Shown: positions 23,208 to 35,657, counted from the stretch's first letter. The stretch: 64,000 nt of DNA from Trichodelitschia bisporula (GCA_010356995.1 ML996705.1:1-64000); one strand, 5' to 3'. The notes: a model not told the origin generated them from the sequence alone. Made by a program: numbers and translations.

Positions 23208-23641
23208 GGTTAAGGTTAAGCTGGAACCAGCCGATCACGCCCCGTGCCGACGCGCTTCCGCCAATCGCACCTGTGCCGATTCGCCGCACTCGCTTTGCCG
23301 ACAAAATCCAACGCTGTCTGACACTCCCATGCCTGCTGGAATTTTGCTCAACATGCAAGCATCCATCCCATGTCTTGAGGCCGCTGACGTTGTGCTCGAG
23401 GTATTCCCGAGGCCGTTCTTATTTCCGCCGACATGCGCGCCCTACGCGGTTGCGCGGGACGAGCGGCACGCCGCGAGAAGCTTTGCGCCTGGAACGATGT
23501 CCATCGTGCAGCACTTGGCCGAGACCATGCCTTGGCCCGAGGCGGCACTCTTCAAGAGTGAATATAAAATGCGACTCAAAGAATTGCCGCACCAGTTGCT
23601 CATTAACGTGTTCTATTACCCCTCCATCCTCTTCACCAATC

Positions 23642-24849
23642 ATGGAGCCACCCAAAGGCATCGCCCGCCGCATCCGCGACATCGTGGTCGGTCAATGGTT
23701 TTTGATCACCCTCGGAATCCTCATCGCCATTTCGTCACAGGTCCAGGTCCCCGCGGCCCAGCAACGGATCAAACAAACCGTAATTACATATCTCTGCGTC
23801 TCAATGATTTTCTTCATAACCGGCTGCACCCTCCCCTCCTCGTCCCTCCTCGAAAACTACTGGCGCTGGAAACTCCACCTCTTCGTCCAGCTCCAAAGTT
23901 TCCTCCTCAGCTCCGCCGTCTTCTTCGCCGTCGTCAGCGCCGCCGCTTCACGTCGTGACCTCATAGACCCGGGTTTGCTTCTGGGGATGATCATGACTGG
24001 CTGTGTTCCAACCACCATAAGCAGCAATGTCGTCATGACGCGGCAATCGGGTGGCAATACCGCGCTTACGGTCGTTGAGTCTACGTTGGGGAACTTCCTG
24101 GGCCCGTTCCTCACCCCGCCCTTGTTTTACATGTACACCTCCGGCAAACCCTGGTACGCGGAGGTGCTCCCTGCAGACCCGGGCGGCTATGAGCAAATAT
24201 ATCGCCGTGTGTTCAAGCAGCTCGGGCTGTCGGTGTTCTTACCACTGGTACGTGCGCGACGTACATGAAAGGCTGAACGGCAAGGCTGACTCGCTAGGTG
24301 GTTGGGCAATGTGTTCAAAATCTGTTCCCGAAGCCGACCAAAACGGTGTTTGTTAAATACAGACTCGCTAAGCTCAGCAGTTTCTGTCTGCTCGTCATCA
24401 TCTGGCAAACCTACGACCAGGCATTCAGCAGCGGCACCTTCGACTCCCTCAGACCCAGCAATGTCCTTTTCACCGTCCTTGGCTGCGTCGGTATCTTCGT
24501 AGCCATTTTCATCATTTGCCTACTGTCGGCCCACTTGTGGCTGTCGAAAGAGGATGCCATCGCATGCTGCTACTGCGTCCCCGCCAAAGGTCCAGCCATG
24601 GGCATACCCCTCATCTCCGTAATCTTCATCGGCATCAAGCCGCAGCTGCAAAGCCAGCTGCAAATACCGCTCGTGATCTACCAGGGTCTGCAAATCCTCG
24701 CTGGCACGATCATGGTCCCGATCTTCAGAAAATGGCTTGCGCAAGAGAAGCCTGAGGAGGAAGAAGCACGTCTGGCGCCGGATGTCGATGCGGATGCGGA
24801 ACCGAAGACCTCGGGCAGTGGGGCCACCACGCCCACCGCTGTAAAGTAG
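23642..24849 (+). CDS. RCH1-like SLC10A7-type membrane protein
   Basis: Polytopic plasma-membrane protein of the SBF-like/SLC10A7 family. Fungal members (RCH1 of Candida and yeast) restrain cytosolic calcium uptake. Exons 23642-24247 and 24298-24849, 385 aa, about ten hydrophobic segments. Typical pieces are QWFLITLGILIAI, the GMIMTGCVPTTISSNVVMTR stretch and TVVESTLGNFLGPFLTPPLF. A later helix has AIACCYCVPAKGPAMGIPL. A short acidic tail (EKPEEEEARLAPD) ends the protein. The 50-bp intron sits between FLPL and VVGQCVQ. Its stop is only 14 bp from the stop of the convergent TRP/Flc gene, so the transcripts must overlap. Confidence 0.85.
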
Positions 24850-24863
24850 AGTAATAACACCCA

Positions 24864-27008
24864 TTACCCCGTCCGCGCAAACGTCGCTCCGGGCCGCGCC
24901 GGACTCGGCGGCGCCCAGTCAACGCCGTACACCGGGCTCAAGCGCTTCCGTCCATCTGGTCCCTCCGGCGGCCGGAACCCGCTGGCCAGCGAGTTGTTGG
25001 AGCGCATGCCGAGGCGGGACTCGCCGCGGGCGGTGGCGGCGAGGGCGGACAGCTCGCTGAGTTCGAGGTTTGTGGTTGATTTGAAGGAGACGCGATCGTC
25101 GAGCACGGCTTGGTAGTGGTTGTCCGGGTTCTTGGAGACGATGGCGCGGCCGGCGGTCCAGATTGCGGTGGCGAGGAGGACGACGGTGAAGACGCAATTG
25201 ACGACGAAGAAGAGGACGCCTAGGACGCCGATTGCGAGGGGCTGCGCTTGTTAGTGACGTCAGAATGCAGGGGGGGTGGACGTACTGGCAGGCCGAATAT
25301 TCCAGAGAGAAGAAGCAGGATGAGGCTATTCAGCGCATTTATAGAAGCAATAGAAATGCTCCAGGCGTTAGTCGCGCGGTCCATGAAAGGCTTCATGATA
25401 GACATAGCAATCAACATCGCCATGTCCAGAATCACGAACGCGATAGCCTGTACAATGCCAGACTTCTGCGCCGCGCCCACGAAGACGGCTTTGACAAAGG
25501 TGTACACAAGCATGGGAATCAGAAAGTACGCCACGTCGGCCTTGTACGACACGTACAAGAAGCCCCACTTGTTCAACACCATCGGGTCGGCGTAGAGAAT
25601 GTATGCCGGGCTCTTGTGCATGTGCTCCGAGCGCGCGGCGATGAGCCAGATCTTGACGGCCGCGAAGGCAAGCACGGTGACGACGAAGAGCAGCACGGAC
25701 ACGGCGAGCGCAACTTCTCCGCCGGAGTCGTGCCGTGTAAACTCCCAGATGCACAGCACCACCATGGGCGCGAAACCGATGAGCACCTGGTGGTCAGCGT
25801 GACCGGAATCTTGGCGGGAGACTTACGAGACGGAAAATGATCCCTTTTAGTACGAGTAGCCACCCATGCCGGAAGTCGTAGAACTTCGAGCTGTGCATTT
25901 TGCCACTGCGCACTAGACCCTCGCACGCATATCTGAAGAGAACAACGAGGAGGCTGACCAGGAGCAGCACGACGGTGAACATGGTATACCCGGTGAAAAA
26001 GGTATTCGTCGCCTCAATGCCAGCCATGAAGCTGACGCGCTCAATACCCTTAACGGTCTTCACCCGCGCGTCAAAAGAGGAGCTGGAGCCCAGGTTCGAG
26101 CGCTTTTGGATGTGCACCGACATCGTGGACAGCGACGAGAGCAACATCGCTGGCTTCCCACCCGTGGCCCGCTGATACCACGTCGCCATGCGCTGCAGGA
26201 AGCCCACGCGGATAATACCCATACTCCACTGGAAATTCTGCGTCCAGGCGCGGATGATCGGGGGCGTGTGGACAGCGGTCATGCCTGGCGGTCAGCGCGC
26301 GCAACGACTGGACGGGGATCGTACCTATCTGTGCCTGCGCTTGGAAGTAGTTAAGGATGCTCAAAATGTTGGCGGCGACGTGTGCCGACGTCGAGAAATG
26401 ACCTCGTCCCGAGGCAATCGCCGACGAGACGAGACAGAGGCCTGTCAGCACGGCGATGGCCCACGCCACGCCCTTCTGGTTCACGGTCTTGCCGTTGCGT
26501 AGCTCGGCTTCGACGCACGCGAGTGGGCGTCGATCGTCCGTTTCGTTGATCCAGACGCGCACTTTGCCGTCGAGGTCGGGGATGTAGTAAATGGCATCTA
26601 GGACGTTAGTGAGCTCCAGCAACTTTGCGGCTAGGGCCACGCACTTGGGACCTGCTTGATGGCATCTGCTGGCAGCGGCGCATTCGAGCGCAAGTTCTGC
26701 AGACTACCGGCGGACATTGGGCATACGCCCTTGAGACTGGGGTCGGAGCATGGGTCGAGAGTTTTGTGGTACACATCGTAGCCGTAGCCGGAGACTTGGA
26801 TGTCGAGTGTTACATATGCCGACACCTCCGATTCCCCGTTGATGTTGTATGCCAATGTGGCATTGTCTGGCGTGAAGACGACGTTGAAGAAGGTTGCGGT
26901 GAAGCTGGAGTTGGCCATGCACGGATTGAGCGAGGTGCTCTCAATCATTCGTACAGCCCGGGCATACTGGAACCCAGCTGCCAAAACAGCAGCTCGTGAA
27001 AGGCGCAT
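24864..27008 (-). CDS. TRP-like / flavin-carrier (Flc/Pkd2-type) membrane protein
   Basis: Five exons: 27008-26645, 26597-26325, 26284-25827, 25786-25286 and 25241-24864. The protein is 657 aa and the introns are 40-47 bp. A signal peptide (MRLSRAAVLAAGFQYARA) is followed by an ML-like luminal domain with paired cysteines (SLNPCMANSSF, LDPCSDPSLKGVCPM). The TRP-family membrane region then runs from KGVAWAIAVLTGL to VVNCVFTVVLLATAIW, about nine helices, with a cytosolic Ser-rich tail. Yeast Flc proteins and fission yeast Pkd2 act in FAD transport into the ER, cell-wall maintenance and calcium signalling. The first intron was set by restoring QVPNAIYYIPDLDG. It converges on the RCH1-like gene; both families touch calcium homeostasis, so the pairing may matter, but that is inference. 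Confidence 0.9.
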
Positions 27009-28409
27009 ATTGTTGTGGTTGGAAAGGTGTCGGTTTCAAGAGTTCTGTTGTTGAGGCTCGCGGTGATCTACTTGGGCAATCTAATTAGACGAGATCCATT
27101 ATTGGCACTGTGATTCAGGCACGCACTGGGCAACGGCAAATCAGCAACTGTGTTTAATTAGCGATAAATTGGTCACTGAATGCTTGTGAACGACGGCCCC
27201 CGAAGTTCATCCTCCAGTTCAAGGTGACCTCTGGAGCGACGTGCATGCTAAATCTGCAATTATCCGCCACGGGTACCGAATAGTGAAAATGGGTGTGCCG
27301 CCGGCAGTCAGACGTTTCACGAGCCATTGGCAGGTCGTACTCTACCCTCTGCTGCAAAAGCCACCAGATAGGATAATTAGCGGAGGGCCGCCGGAAGCTC
27401 CAGACGCTTGCGCACCGTGCAGAAAGGCGAATCCTTCAAATATAATAAATTCTTCGGTGGTAGGGCTACTTTGCTGAAGGGCCAAATGTATTACCGTCTC
27501 CGCAATGGTTAGGCGTATGAGTCCGGCCACGACTTGAGCCAGTGTTGTGGTAACAGTTGGCCATGAAGGGCATTGGGTCAGTGAAAGCCAGCTCCATAAG
27601 GACATCCGTTCGATCAAGCAGAGAATGCATCATCTTCCCGATACGCTGTGGCTCCAGATTAGCTTTGGCCTTCTTACTCCGAGGCGGACGGTGATAAATG
27701 CCAAAGTGGGATCGACCTGGGCTACGTAGGCTTTAACCGTCATCCAAACAGTCCCGGCGTCTTGGAGCTGACGTCGTAGGAGCAGCCGTGATACACATGC
27801 AGACGGGAGTCGGTCTGGTATTTACAGTTAGCAGAAGATTTTGGCCATCAATGATGGGGATGGCGGTGGTGATGGCTGAACACCTGAGCCTCAAGTTCAG
27901 CGACGCGAAGTCTCCACGGATGTAGCTGTCGTAAAGTAACCGTCCAAAGAGCTCGTCCGGTTCATCTATACCGTATGTAATCAGCAAGCAAAGAGCAGCA
28001 TTCCATACATCACACTCGTCGCATCTGGCGTCAACCTTCAATGGAGTGGAGTGGCCCGTTGTTGTGACGAAAGAGGAGAGGCTTGGCAGCCCAGACAAGC
28101 TCCGCGGCTGCGCGTAGATCCCATCCCGGCCGCGAATTCCTCGGCCCGCGTCCACTCAGCTTCTCCCCCTCCCAAAACAACAAAACACCATCACGAACAA
28201 ATCCCCAGCAACCGCCCCCTCCCGTCAAACACACGGCCAACGCCCATCCCTACCCCCTCTCGCTACCACCTCATCGCCAAGCAAACGTCCCGAACTCGCG
28301 TCCCGTCCGCGCTCCCATCACCAACGACACTCCCACCCGGGCCCTCCCACCCGGCGCGTGCGCAAATCCCGCCTTCAACCAACCCACCACCGCAGCACCC
28401 CACCCGTCC
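27009..28409. other. Upstream region of TRP-like gene and DSN1; possible relic frames
   Basis: 1.4 kb between two divergent genes. Two minus-strand frames (27342-27617 and 27733-28155) are longer than chance neighbours and have protein-like composition (for example TLAQVVAGLIRLTIAETV), but I recognise no family and cannot join them with credible splice sites. A C-rich leader precedes the DSN1 start. Treated as non-coding. Confidence 0.35.
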
Positions 28410-30129
28410 ATGACCGCGCTCCTCACGCGCTCGCCGCTGCAGTCCCTGAGCATGTCATCGAGCCAGCGCGCGACGCGGCGGAGCACGCGCCACGTCTTCG
28501 ACGACGACGACCCGCCGCCTGCGAAGCGCACCAAGCTCGACGGCGCGTCTGCGATGCCTCCCCCCGCGAAGAAAGCCAATGGACGAGCCGCTGCTGCAAC
28601 TAGCAAGAGGAAGAATCGTATGTTGAGGTTTGCGCCCTGCGAGCCGCGGGTTTGCTAATGCGCGCAGAATACGATGAGGATGAGGATGGATTCAAGTTCA
28701 CACGTGCGCGCTCGAAGAAGGCCCAGCCACGCGACGAGGCGCCGACTGTGCCTGAGCCGAAACCCGCGAAGACTGCTCCCGCGCGCACGAAGCGAAAAGC
28801 AGGTCCGGCGACCTTGGAAGACGAGGCGGTTGCCCCACCGGTCGCCCCGCCAGTCGCCGAGCCCACCGGACGCAGACGCTCAGCGCGCCTGTCCGGCGAC
28901 AAAGTCGTCGAGCCGCCAGTGCCGGTGCGACGACCGAAGAAGACACTCCCCACGAGCCCGGAGGGCAGTCCGCCACCGACCACGAACGGTCTCGAAGTAG
29001 ACAAGCAGCGCGAAGGCACGAAGATCGCTTTACCCTTCGCCGACACACCCGTGATCCGACGCAACAAGGAAATGCGCGACAAGATCAAGACCAAGAACCG
29101 GCGCAGCAGTACGGGAATGCGCGGCCGACGGGCCAGCTCGCTGATCGAGAGCGGGACGTCAAACGGTGGGCAATTCCGCGCCTCGGATAGGGCTCTTTCC
29201 GCGCCGCCTCGTGGCGCTGCGATTCGGGAACTTGATGCTAACTTTGGTGGTCTAGCGGTGCCGCATGCCGATGTTGAGGCGAGCGAGTTTTATAAGCATA
29301 TCGAGCAGAGCTTGCCGGAGCCACGGCGCATGAAGCAGTTGCTGACGTGGTGCGGAGCGCGCGCGTTGCCTGAAAAGGTGCGCGGTGGCATGTCCGACCT
29401 GCATGAGAACTTGGCTGTGGAATCGGGTACGTTGCTCTCTAGATGATGAAAGGCAAAGCTAACAGGAACAGCGCGACACATACAAGAGGAGCTGCTGCGC
29501 GACTTTGCGAACAAGTCGGAAATGTCCAATTGGTTTGACCGAGTGCGTTCTCCTCTCGTACATCTCATACTCTTCTAACTGTCCCAGGAGGACACAACGC
29601 CGAAAGTCATCGTCAAGACCCCTAACCCGCGGAACATCCAGAACGCCGCCAAAATCGAAGAACTCGAAGCCGAGATCCAGCGGTACTTTTCCCCTCCTCC
29701 CTTCCTCCACAATCCCCCTAACACGCAAGCAGATTACAAGACGAAAAACGCACCTGGGAATCCCTCCTCAAATCCTCCTCCCAACCACCCCTCCCCCCCT
29801 CCACAGACCCCATCTCCGCCTCTGCTCTCTCCGAATCCCAAACCCCACATCTCTCCCTCCTCACCAACCCGACCCCCGCCCCCCTCCCGCGCCTCCAATC
29901 CCTCTCTACAAGCCTCGAACAGCACATCGACGCCTTCGCCTCCGGCATCCACCGCCTCTCCGCCTTCCGCACCGCCGCCGACGCAACCGGGTACGAAATT
30001 CTCGACGCCGCGGTTAGGCGCTTAGAAGCGAGGCAGAAAGCGGCGGCGCAGGCGGCGGGGACGGCAGGCGTGAGTGGGGCACGGGTGCTGGGTGCGTTGG
30101 GGAAGGCGCTGGGGGAGCGGGGCATGTAG
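28410..30129 (+). CDS. DSN1: Kinetochore protein DSN1/Mis13 (Mis12 complex)
   Basis: Subunit of the Mis12/MIND complex that links centromeric chromatin to the Ndc80 complex. Five exons: 28410-28617, 28668-29426, 29466-29542, 29588-29682 and 29733-30129; 511 aa. The basic, disordered N-terminus (RATRRSTRHVFDDDD) is followed by a Pro/Lys-rich stretch. The Dsn1 core begins at FYKHIEQSLPEPRRMKQLL and continues with TWCGARALPEK, ARHIQEELLRDFA and MSNWFDR. The end is a coiled coil (EQHIDAFASGIHRLSAFRTA, ILDAAVRRLEARQ). The start at 28410 (MTALLTRSPLQS) is preferred over an upstream in-frame ATG at 28083 because the intervening 109 codons are Pro/Ser-rich leader-like sequence. Introns are 39-50 bp. 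Confidence 0.9.
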
Positions 30130-30672
30130 GGTCCAGGGTTGATGTGTTTCGTGCTGCTAGTGATGGTGACGGGTAATGAGCTCTCCTGCGACGTATGCGA
30201 TTTTATGTATGGCCGGTGTGGTGGGCGGATTTATGGGGCCTGGGGAGTTGGGCGTTTTCGTTTATCTCTGAGCATACCCCGTGTTGTCTGAATGGACCTT
30301 GTGTTTGTGTATTTCTAGCTCTGAGTCGCTTGGGCATGTGGTGTCATCGAGGCGTTTTATCCATGCAGTCACGGGCTGTTCGCGTAGCACTATTCGAATT
30401 GAGCGAATTACTGTATTGCTGTTCGGTGCATCATGACTATCGCTCCGGAGGCTCAATGGCCTCAGTAGAGTGCTAACCAAGCGAGTGACCACGGATGCCC
30501 AACGCGTTGCGCAGCGCTCCAGCATGCCTACCTAATGATTGTTGCCCAATATCGCCTCATCAAATCAGTCCAGTTCCGGGTACCGTTACATCCCATCCAT
30601 CCCGCATAATCATAGAGTACACACAGCCCGGTGATCCAACCCAACTCCGCGCACAAGACCTCAAACACCAGG
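30130..30672. other. Convergent 3' region between DSN1 and DOT1
   Basis: 543 bp with no coding sequence; both flanking genes end here. Confidence 0.55.
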
Positions 30673-32295
30673 CTAATCACTCCCCGCCCCACCCCCATCC
30701 AAAAACGCCCTCAACCGTCCCGAATCCTTCTTAGCCACAAAATACGTCCCCCCCGCATCCGTCCAGCTCACAAAGCCAGACCAATACTCCCTCCTCTCCA
30801 CCGTCAAGAGATTGCGCGGATCCTCCACATTCCGCCTCTTCGTAACCCACTTGTCGGGGACAAAGCTCTTGAGACTCACGACGCGGCACCCTTCCTTCAA
30901 ATCCAGGAACTTCATCAGCAGCGCGTCGTTCAGTGCGGGGAAGAAAGCTTGGTTGTTGACCAGGACGACATCCGCCCCGCGAAGTGCGGTATCAATCTCC
31001 GGACACGCAAGAAAGTCCCCCTGAATGACACGCACACGGCCGGGCACAAGGCCCCAGCGCAAACACCTTGCCCTAAACTCGCGGACCTGTTCTGCAGCCA
31101 TCCGGGCCGGGTTAGGCATGACCTCGATGCCCCACGCCTCAGCGCCAGACTGGAGCGCCGCATGGAGAACCACATTCGCAACACCAGATCCCAGATCCAC
31201 AAACGTGTGCCTGGAGGACAGCGCCGTGTCGTGGAAGATCTGTGCGGCGAAGCGCGGGAGGAGCTCGCCATAGACGTTGTCGGTGCCGTTTTCGTATTGC
31301 TTGAGCAGGTGCACGGCGGGGGAGACGGTGCGCATGTAGGTCTGGCCCAGGATGTGTTCGGTGAGGGCGAAGGGGAGGGCGCGCACGCTGGACATGTGCC
31401 GTTGGATGGTCTCGTCAAGCAGGGAGGTGCGGATCAGGGTGTTGAAGTCTCGAACCGCCGCGGTGAACTTGTCGAGGGAGAGGTCGTGGACGGCGCGGCG
31501 GAGGCGGCGTGGGAAGCCTGTGAGCTCGTTGGTGTGTTTGGCTGCGAGGTCTGGCGGGAGGTAGAAGAGCAGAATTTGCTCGACCGTGTTGATTATGTCG
31601 TCGATGGGCTTGTAGTTGTTCGAGTCGCGCGGCGTCACGAGCGCGAAACTGCGTCATCAGCACCGTCCATCACATAGCTCATGTAGTACTCACGTCTCTG
31701 TTCGCGCAAAGCTGGGATACTGGAGCACGATCTCAGGCACATCGCCCTCGCCCTCAAACACACGCTCGTAATCCGGCTGCGATGCCGTCAAATCCGAGCT
31801 GTGAATGAGTACGCCGCGCTGCTCATCCTGCTCCTTGTCCTCCTTGCCCTTGAGCCGGTCTCTGTCCCTCTTCCGATCTCTTGGTCCCTTCTTGCCAGCC
31901 TGGTATAGCACACGTTCTGTATCTGGCTCGAGAGTGGTGTCCCGCGGACTGTGTCGGAGGCGTTTGTTCAGCGACTCCAGTGTAAAGTCATCATCCTCAT
32001 TATCGTCACTATCCTCCCCCCACTGCGGTACCACCGGCTCAGGTAACTTGCGTTTCTTGCTCATCTCGTTCTTGATCGTAGAGGTGTCGTCTATGGTGAT
32101 CTTGGGAGGTGGTCTGCTTTTGACTCCGGCGGGGGCCTTGCGGGGTACGCGTTCGCGAGGCCGTGGGCGGCGCTCCAACGTGAGGAGGTCCTTAGATGCG
32201 GACGCGGCCTTTTGCTTGCCATCCTTGGGCGGGACCGGGCGCGGACTAGAAACCTTGTGTACCACGGGCTGTGGCTTCTTGACGTTAAGAAACAT
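30673..32295 (-). CDS. DOT1: Histone H3-K79 methyltransferase DOT1
   Basis: Nuclear enzyme that methylates Lys79 of histone H3 on nucleosomes. Exons 32295-31694 and 31648-30673, separated by a 45-bp intron; 525 aa. The N-terminal 200 residues are basic and disordered (KKRKLPEPVVPQWGEDSDDN, KGPRDRKRDRDR) and probably bind nucleosomes. The catalytic DOT1 fold follows: DNVYGELLPRF, the SAM site FVDLGSGVANVVLHAAL, WGIEVMPNPARMA, and VLVNNQAFFPALNDALLMKF with GCRVVSLKSF. All diagnostic motifs are intact. The intron was placed by joining FARTET to FALVTPRDSNNYKP. The length is typical for filamentous fungi. Confidence 0.93.
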
Positions 32296-33058
32296 GTTTG
32301 GCGTCGCGTGCGCGTGTCGATGACGTGCGCTTGTCGATGCCCATGCGGTGTAAGGAGTGGTACTATTGCGGGGCAGATATCCAAAGGAGAGTTGATGCAG
32401 TTGCTGCGAGAAAAATGCGACGAGAGAGTGGAAGAGCAGAGTGAAGTTGCGTGCGACTGGTGGTGATGTCGCCCCAGAGTCTCACACCCTCACCTACCGA
32501 ACCCACGTGATTTACCGACAATACGATGCACTGCCACAACCTGTCCTTGGAAGCGCCACAACCACGCCGAATGAGGACACCGGTGTCAGCATCTCGTTAT
32601 TAGCTGTCCAACTAAATCACAGTCCAACTAAATCACAAATAAGGCGAACACGGCCGTGACGGCCTCATGCATTCAATCAAGTCTATTCGCTACCCATACA
32701 TTCTATACATGTTCGCCCCCAAAACCAAGGGGCAGCCAAACGGCCGCCAGCAAGAGGGGAGTGACCAAAAAGACAAGCACATGGGACGCAAAAACACATT
32801 CAAAGAATCATGGAAAGCCATTATGCCAGACCGTTCTTTTGCCGCAGTAAATAGAACTCTTTTCCGTCTCCGCTACTGTGGTTAAAAGCACCGCAAGCAT
32901 GCACCGTCGCTGCGCCCGCCTAACCTTCCACAGATAGCGCACGAAACATCAAATCATGCATAGACCCCACCCCCACTTGCGCCAGTGAAACCCAGGAAGC
33001 CCCTTCGGCCGTCATCCGCGATGAATGTCGTAAACTTCCCCGGTGCGATGTTATGCCC
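32296..33058. other. Region between DOT1 start and eIF4B end
   Basis: DOT1 promoter at the left (GC-rich near 32300) and eIF4B 3' UTR at the right. Two short plus-strand frames near 32660-32880 look non-coding. No repeat or RNA gene recognised. Confidence 0.5.
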
Positions 33059-35123
33059 CTACGACGCGCGCGAGCCACCGCGGCCGCGACCGCCCTTGCC
33101 GCGCGCAGGCACCGATGTCCATCCATCCTCCTCCTGCTTCTCGGAAGGCCCCGATGGCGAGACAGGAGTCGCGGGAGCAGAGCCCTTAGGCCGACGCCAC
33201 GAGCCGCCGGCAGGCTGGACCTTCGGGCCCCGAGGAGGTTCCCGAATGAACTCCTTCGGCTTGGCCGCCTTTTCGTCCGTGACGGAAGTTGTAGCATCAC
33301 CGGTAGTAGAGACCTCCGTTTCAGTGCGGCTAAGGATCTGGACGGGACGTGCCTCGCCATTTTCGCTGGTGCCGCCGTTGGCGCTGGTGGCCTCTGCAGA
33401 CGCGCTGGTGGCCTCTGCAGACGCGCTGGTGGCCTCTGCAGACGCGCTGGCCTCGGCTTCGCTCGCGGGAGCCTTCGGTGCAGCAGCCGCCTCACGGGCA
33501 GCCTCCTTCTCCTCACGAGCCTTGGCATCGGCCTCCTTCTTCTGGCGAATCGCGAGCTGGCGCTTCTCCTCGACCTCGCGTTCCCTAGCAGCCGTGTCAA
33601 TGGGACGAGCCGCACCAAACGGATTGGCCTTGGATTCAGAGACAGGAGCCGCAGCAGCAGGCGGGACGGCCTCGGAAACTGTGCGCTTCGCGAGGTTCAG
33701 CTTCGGGCGCATGGCAGGAGCCGGAGGCTGGGCAGGGGACGAAGGAGCACTCGGCTCAGGAGTAGATGCCGCCGAGGGGGTGTCGGGCTTCATGCGCGCA
33801 CGCCACTGGTTGTCGCGCTCAGCAGCAGTAGGTTGGCGGTCGTAACCGGGACGCTCGCGGAACTCGCCACGGGGAGGACGCGAACCGTCCTGCGAACGGC
33901 CCTCGCCCCAGGCCGGAGACGCTTTCCGCTCCCGAGGAGCCTCATTATTGCGCAGGCGACCGCCCTCGCGAACCGGAGGACCGGCAGTGGGTGCAGGTGA
34001 GAGAGGTCCGCGGCGCTCCCAGTTGTTCAGATCACGTGTCTTTCCATCACCCTCGAAGTTCGAGCGACGGCTGCCACCACGCTCCATCTCGGGCGCGGCT
34101 CCCTCGTAGTTGCGGAAACCACCCTTGTCGGACGCCCGACGGGTCGCGTTTGGGAGGTCAGGGAGAGGACCCTTGCGAGTCCAGTCGTCAAAAGTGCGAA
34201 TCTCGCCACGGTCCTTAGCTGTTGTGTGTTAGAAAGTTGGGAAGGAGAAGGACAGTATACATACGCGGATCGGCAACGCTGATGCGGATGTTGCGGCCCT
34301 GGAATTGAGCCTGATTCAGCTCGAGAGCCTTCTTCAGACCCTCCAAAGTGCCGAACTCGACGTAGCCGAAACCTTTCGGCTTCCGCTCAACTTTGTCCTC
34401 CACGATGCGGACACTGGTAACTTCGCAGCCGGCGAAGAAGTCCTCGATGTCGGGATTGGTGGCATCGAAGGGCAAGTTGCCGAGATGGGCCGTGTAGGGA
34501 GGCTTGGACGGCAGAGGCAGTTCCTCGCGAACGGCGTAACCGCGATCGCCACCGCCATGAGCTAACATGTCAGCTTGAGCTTCTGGATCAGCCGGAGGAC
34601 GTACCGTAAGAACGCTCGCCACCACCAAAACCACCGCCGGAGCCACCGTAGGCGCGACGTTCACCGAAGCCACCGGAGTCTGATATAGGGTTAGTCCTGT
34701 TTCATAGGAGATGTATGCGCACTGGTGCAGCGTCGAGCTTACCAGCTACGAAAAGTTAGCAGAGAACAACAACCTAGGTACCGGAAAAAACTTACAAGGA
34801 AGGGGCATATCCTCCATCTCATCGGCCCAGGAGCCTAGAGCCGCTGGCAAGTTTAGCGCACACGATTTAAGGTGGGGTCGAAGACTCAAGTGCCCCGCGA
34901 TCGATGGGAGCAGTGCAACACCCCGACGACTCGCGAAATCACTATCGCCGACTCGATAGATATCTGATAAACTCACTCTTGTTGCCGAGAAACTCCCCGA
35001 GGGAGAGCTTCTGGACCTCCTTCTTCTTAGGAGCTGCGATTTGTTAGCTTGGAGTCCGGGCGAAGGCAGCTCGAGCCATTGCAATTGCGCAAGCTCGTAA
35101 GCTGATGCTGGAGACGCACCCAT
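33059..35123 (-). CDS. TIF3: Translation initiation factor eIF4B (TIF3)
   Basis: Cytoplasmic RNA-binding factor that stimulates eIF4A in scanning. Seven coding exons: 35123-35120 (4 nt), 35033-34977, 34843-34796, 34745-34743 (3 nt), 34679-34605, 34561-34265 and 34218-33059; 547 aa. The start is MAPKKKEVQKLSLGEFL: the 4-nt first exon supplies ATGG. Then come ALGSWADEMEDMPLP, a Gly-rich stretch, one RRM (AHLGNLPFDATNPDIEDFF; RNP1-like KGFGYVEF) and a long charged tail with repeats such as RRASDKGGF and RRSNFEGDGKTRD. A 21-bp repeat encodes SASAEAT three times. The 3-nt exon rests on two complete donor/branch/acceptor sets (TGCTAAC...CGTAG and ACTAACC...TATCAG). Skipping it also keeps frame and changes SD to Y. 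Confidence 0.9.
33381..33443 (+). repeat. 21-bp tandem repeat (3 copies) within the eIF4B gene
   Basis: Three identical copies of a 21-bp unit (GCGCTGGTGGCCTCTGCAGA plus C on the plus strand) encode the heptad SASAEAT in the disordered tail of eIF4B. Perfect identity suggests recent expansion or ongoing length change. Confidence 0.9.
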
Positions 35124-35657
35124 GATTGCGATTTGAGACGCGCCGATTTGAACGCGCCTGGTGAAAAGTAGTGCGGGGGTGCGTTGCAGTCGACAAAAAC
35201 TGCGGGGTGGGGCTGATGTGGATTATGTTGTCCAGATAGGAACAACGGGTCGACGCGATGATGATGCCTTGACAGTGGGAAAAGGCGTGCTGTGTCGATG
35301 CAGTGGTAGAGTGGTGCTGCTTCGACAAGTGGTCGATGTTTGCGAGGTGGTGAAGGTGGTGGAGGGTGAATGTCGGCGGTCGTTAGCGAGCCGGCGAAAA
35401 TTGCCGCCAGGCCGCTAACCTTCACTGTAAGGCCGCCAAGACTTTGAACGCCGGGGTGAATGTGCAGTTTGTCCCGCCGAAGCCACCCAAACACCCCAGT
35501 CGATTTCCATCTTGACGTTGTCCTGCAGCAACAGGAACCCAACGACCGACGTCGAAACCAGCCAGATAATCATAATCACGACTCTTCGTACATGGACGCT
35601 AACAGAGCCGCATTCCGCCATCCATCTCTTCCCCATCGGTAGTTTTGCCCTCTGCTC
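35124..35657. promoter_or_regulatory. Divergent promoter region, eIF4B / Tim17-like gene
   Basis: 534 bp between divergent start codons. No coding sequence. The part near 35500-35640 contains pyrimidine stretches; promoter elements cannot be fixed from sequence alone. Confidence 0.5.

Noticed and set aside
30631-31677. 348-codon plus frame opposite DOT1
   Set aside because: DOT1 motifs on the minus strand are intact; the antisense frame has a Val/Glu/Arg-biased composition and no domain.
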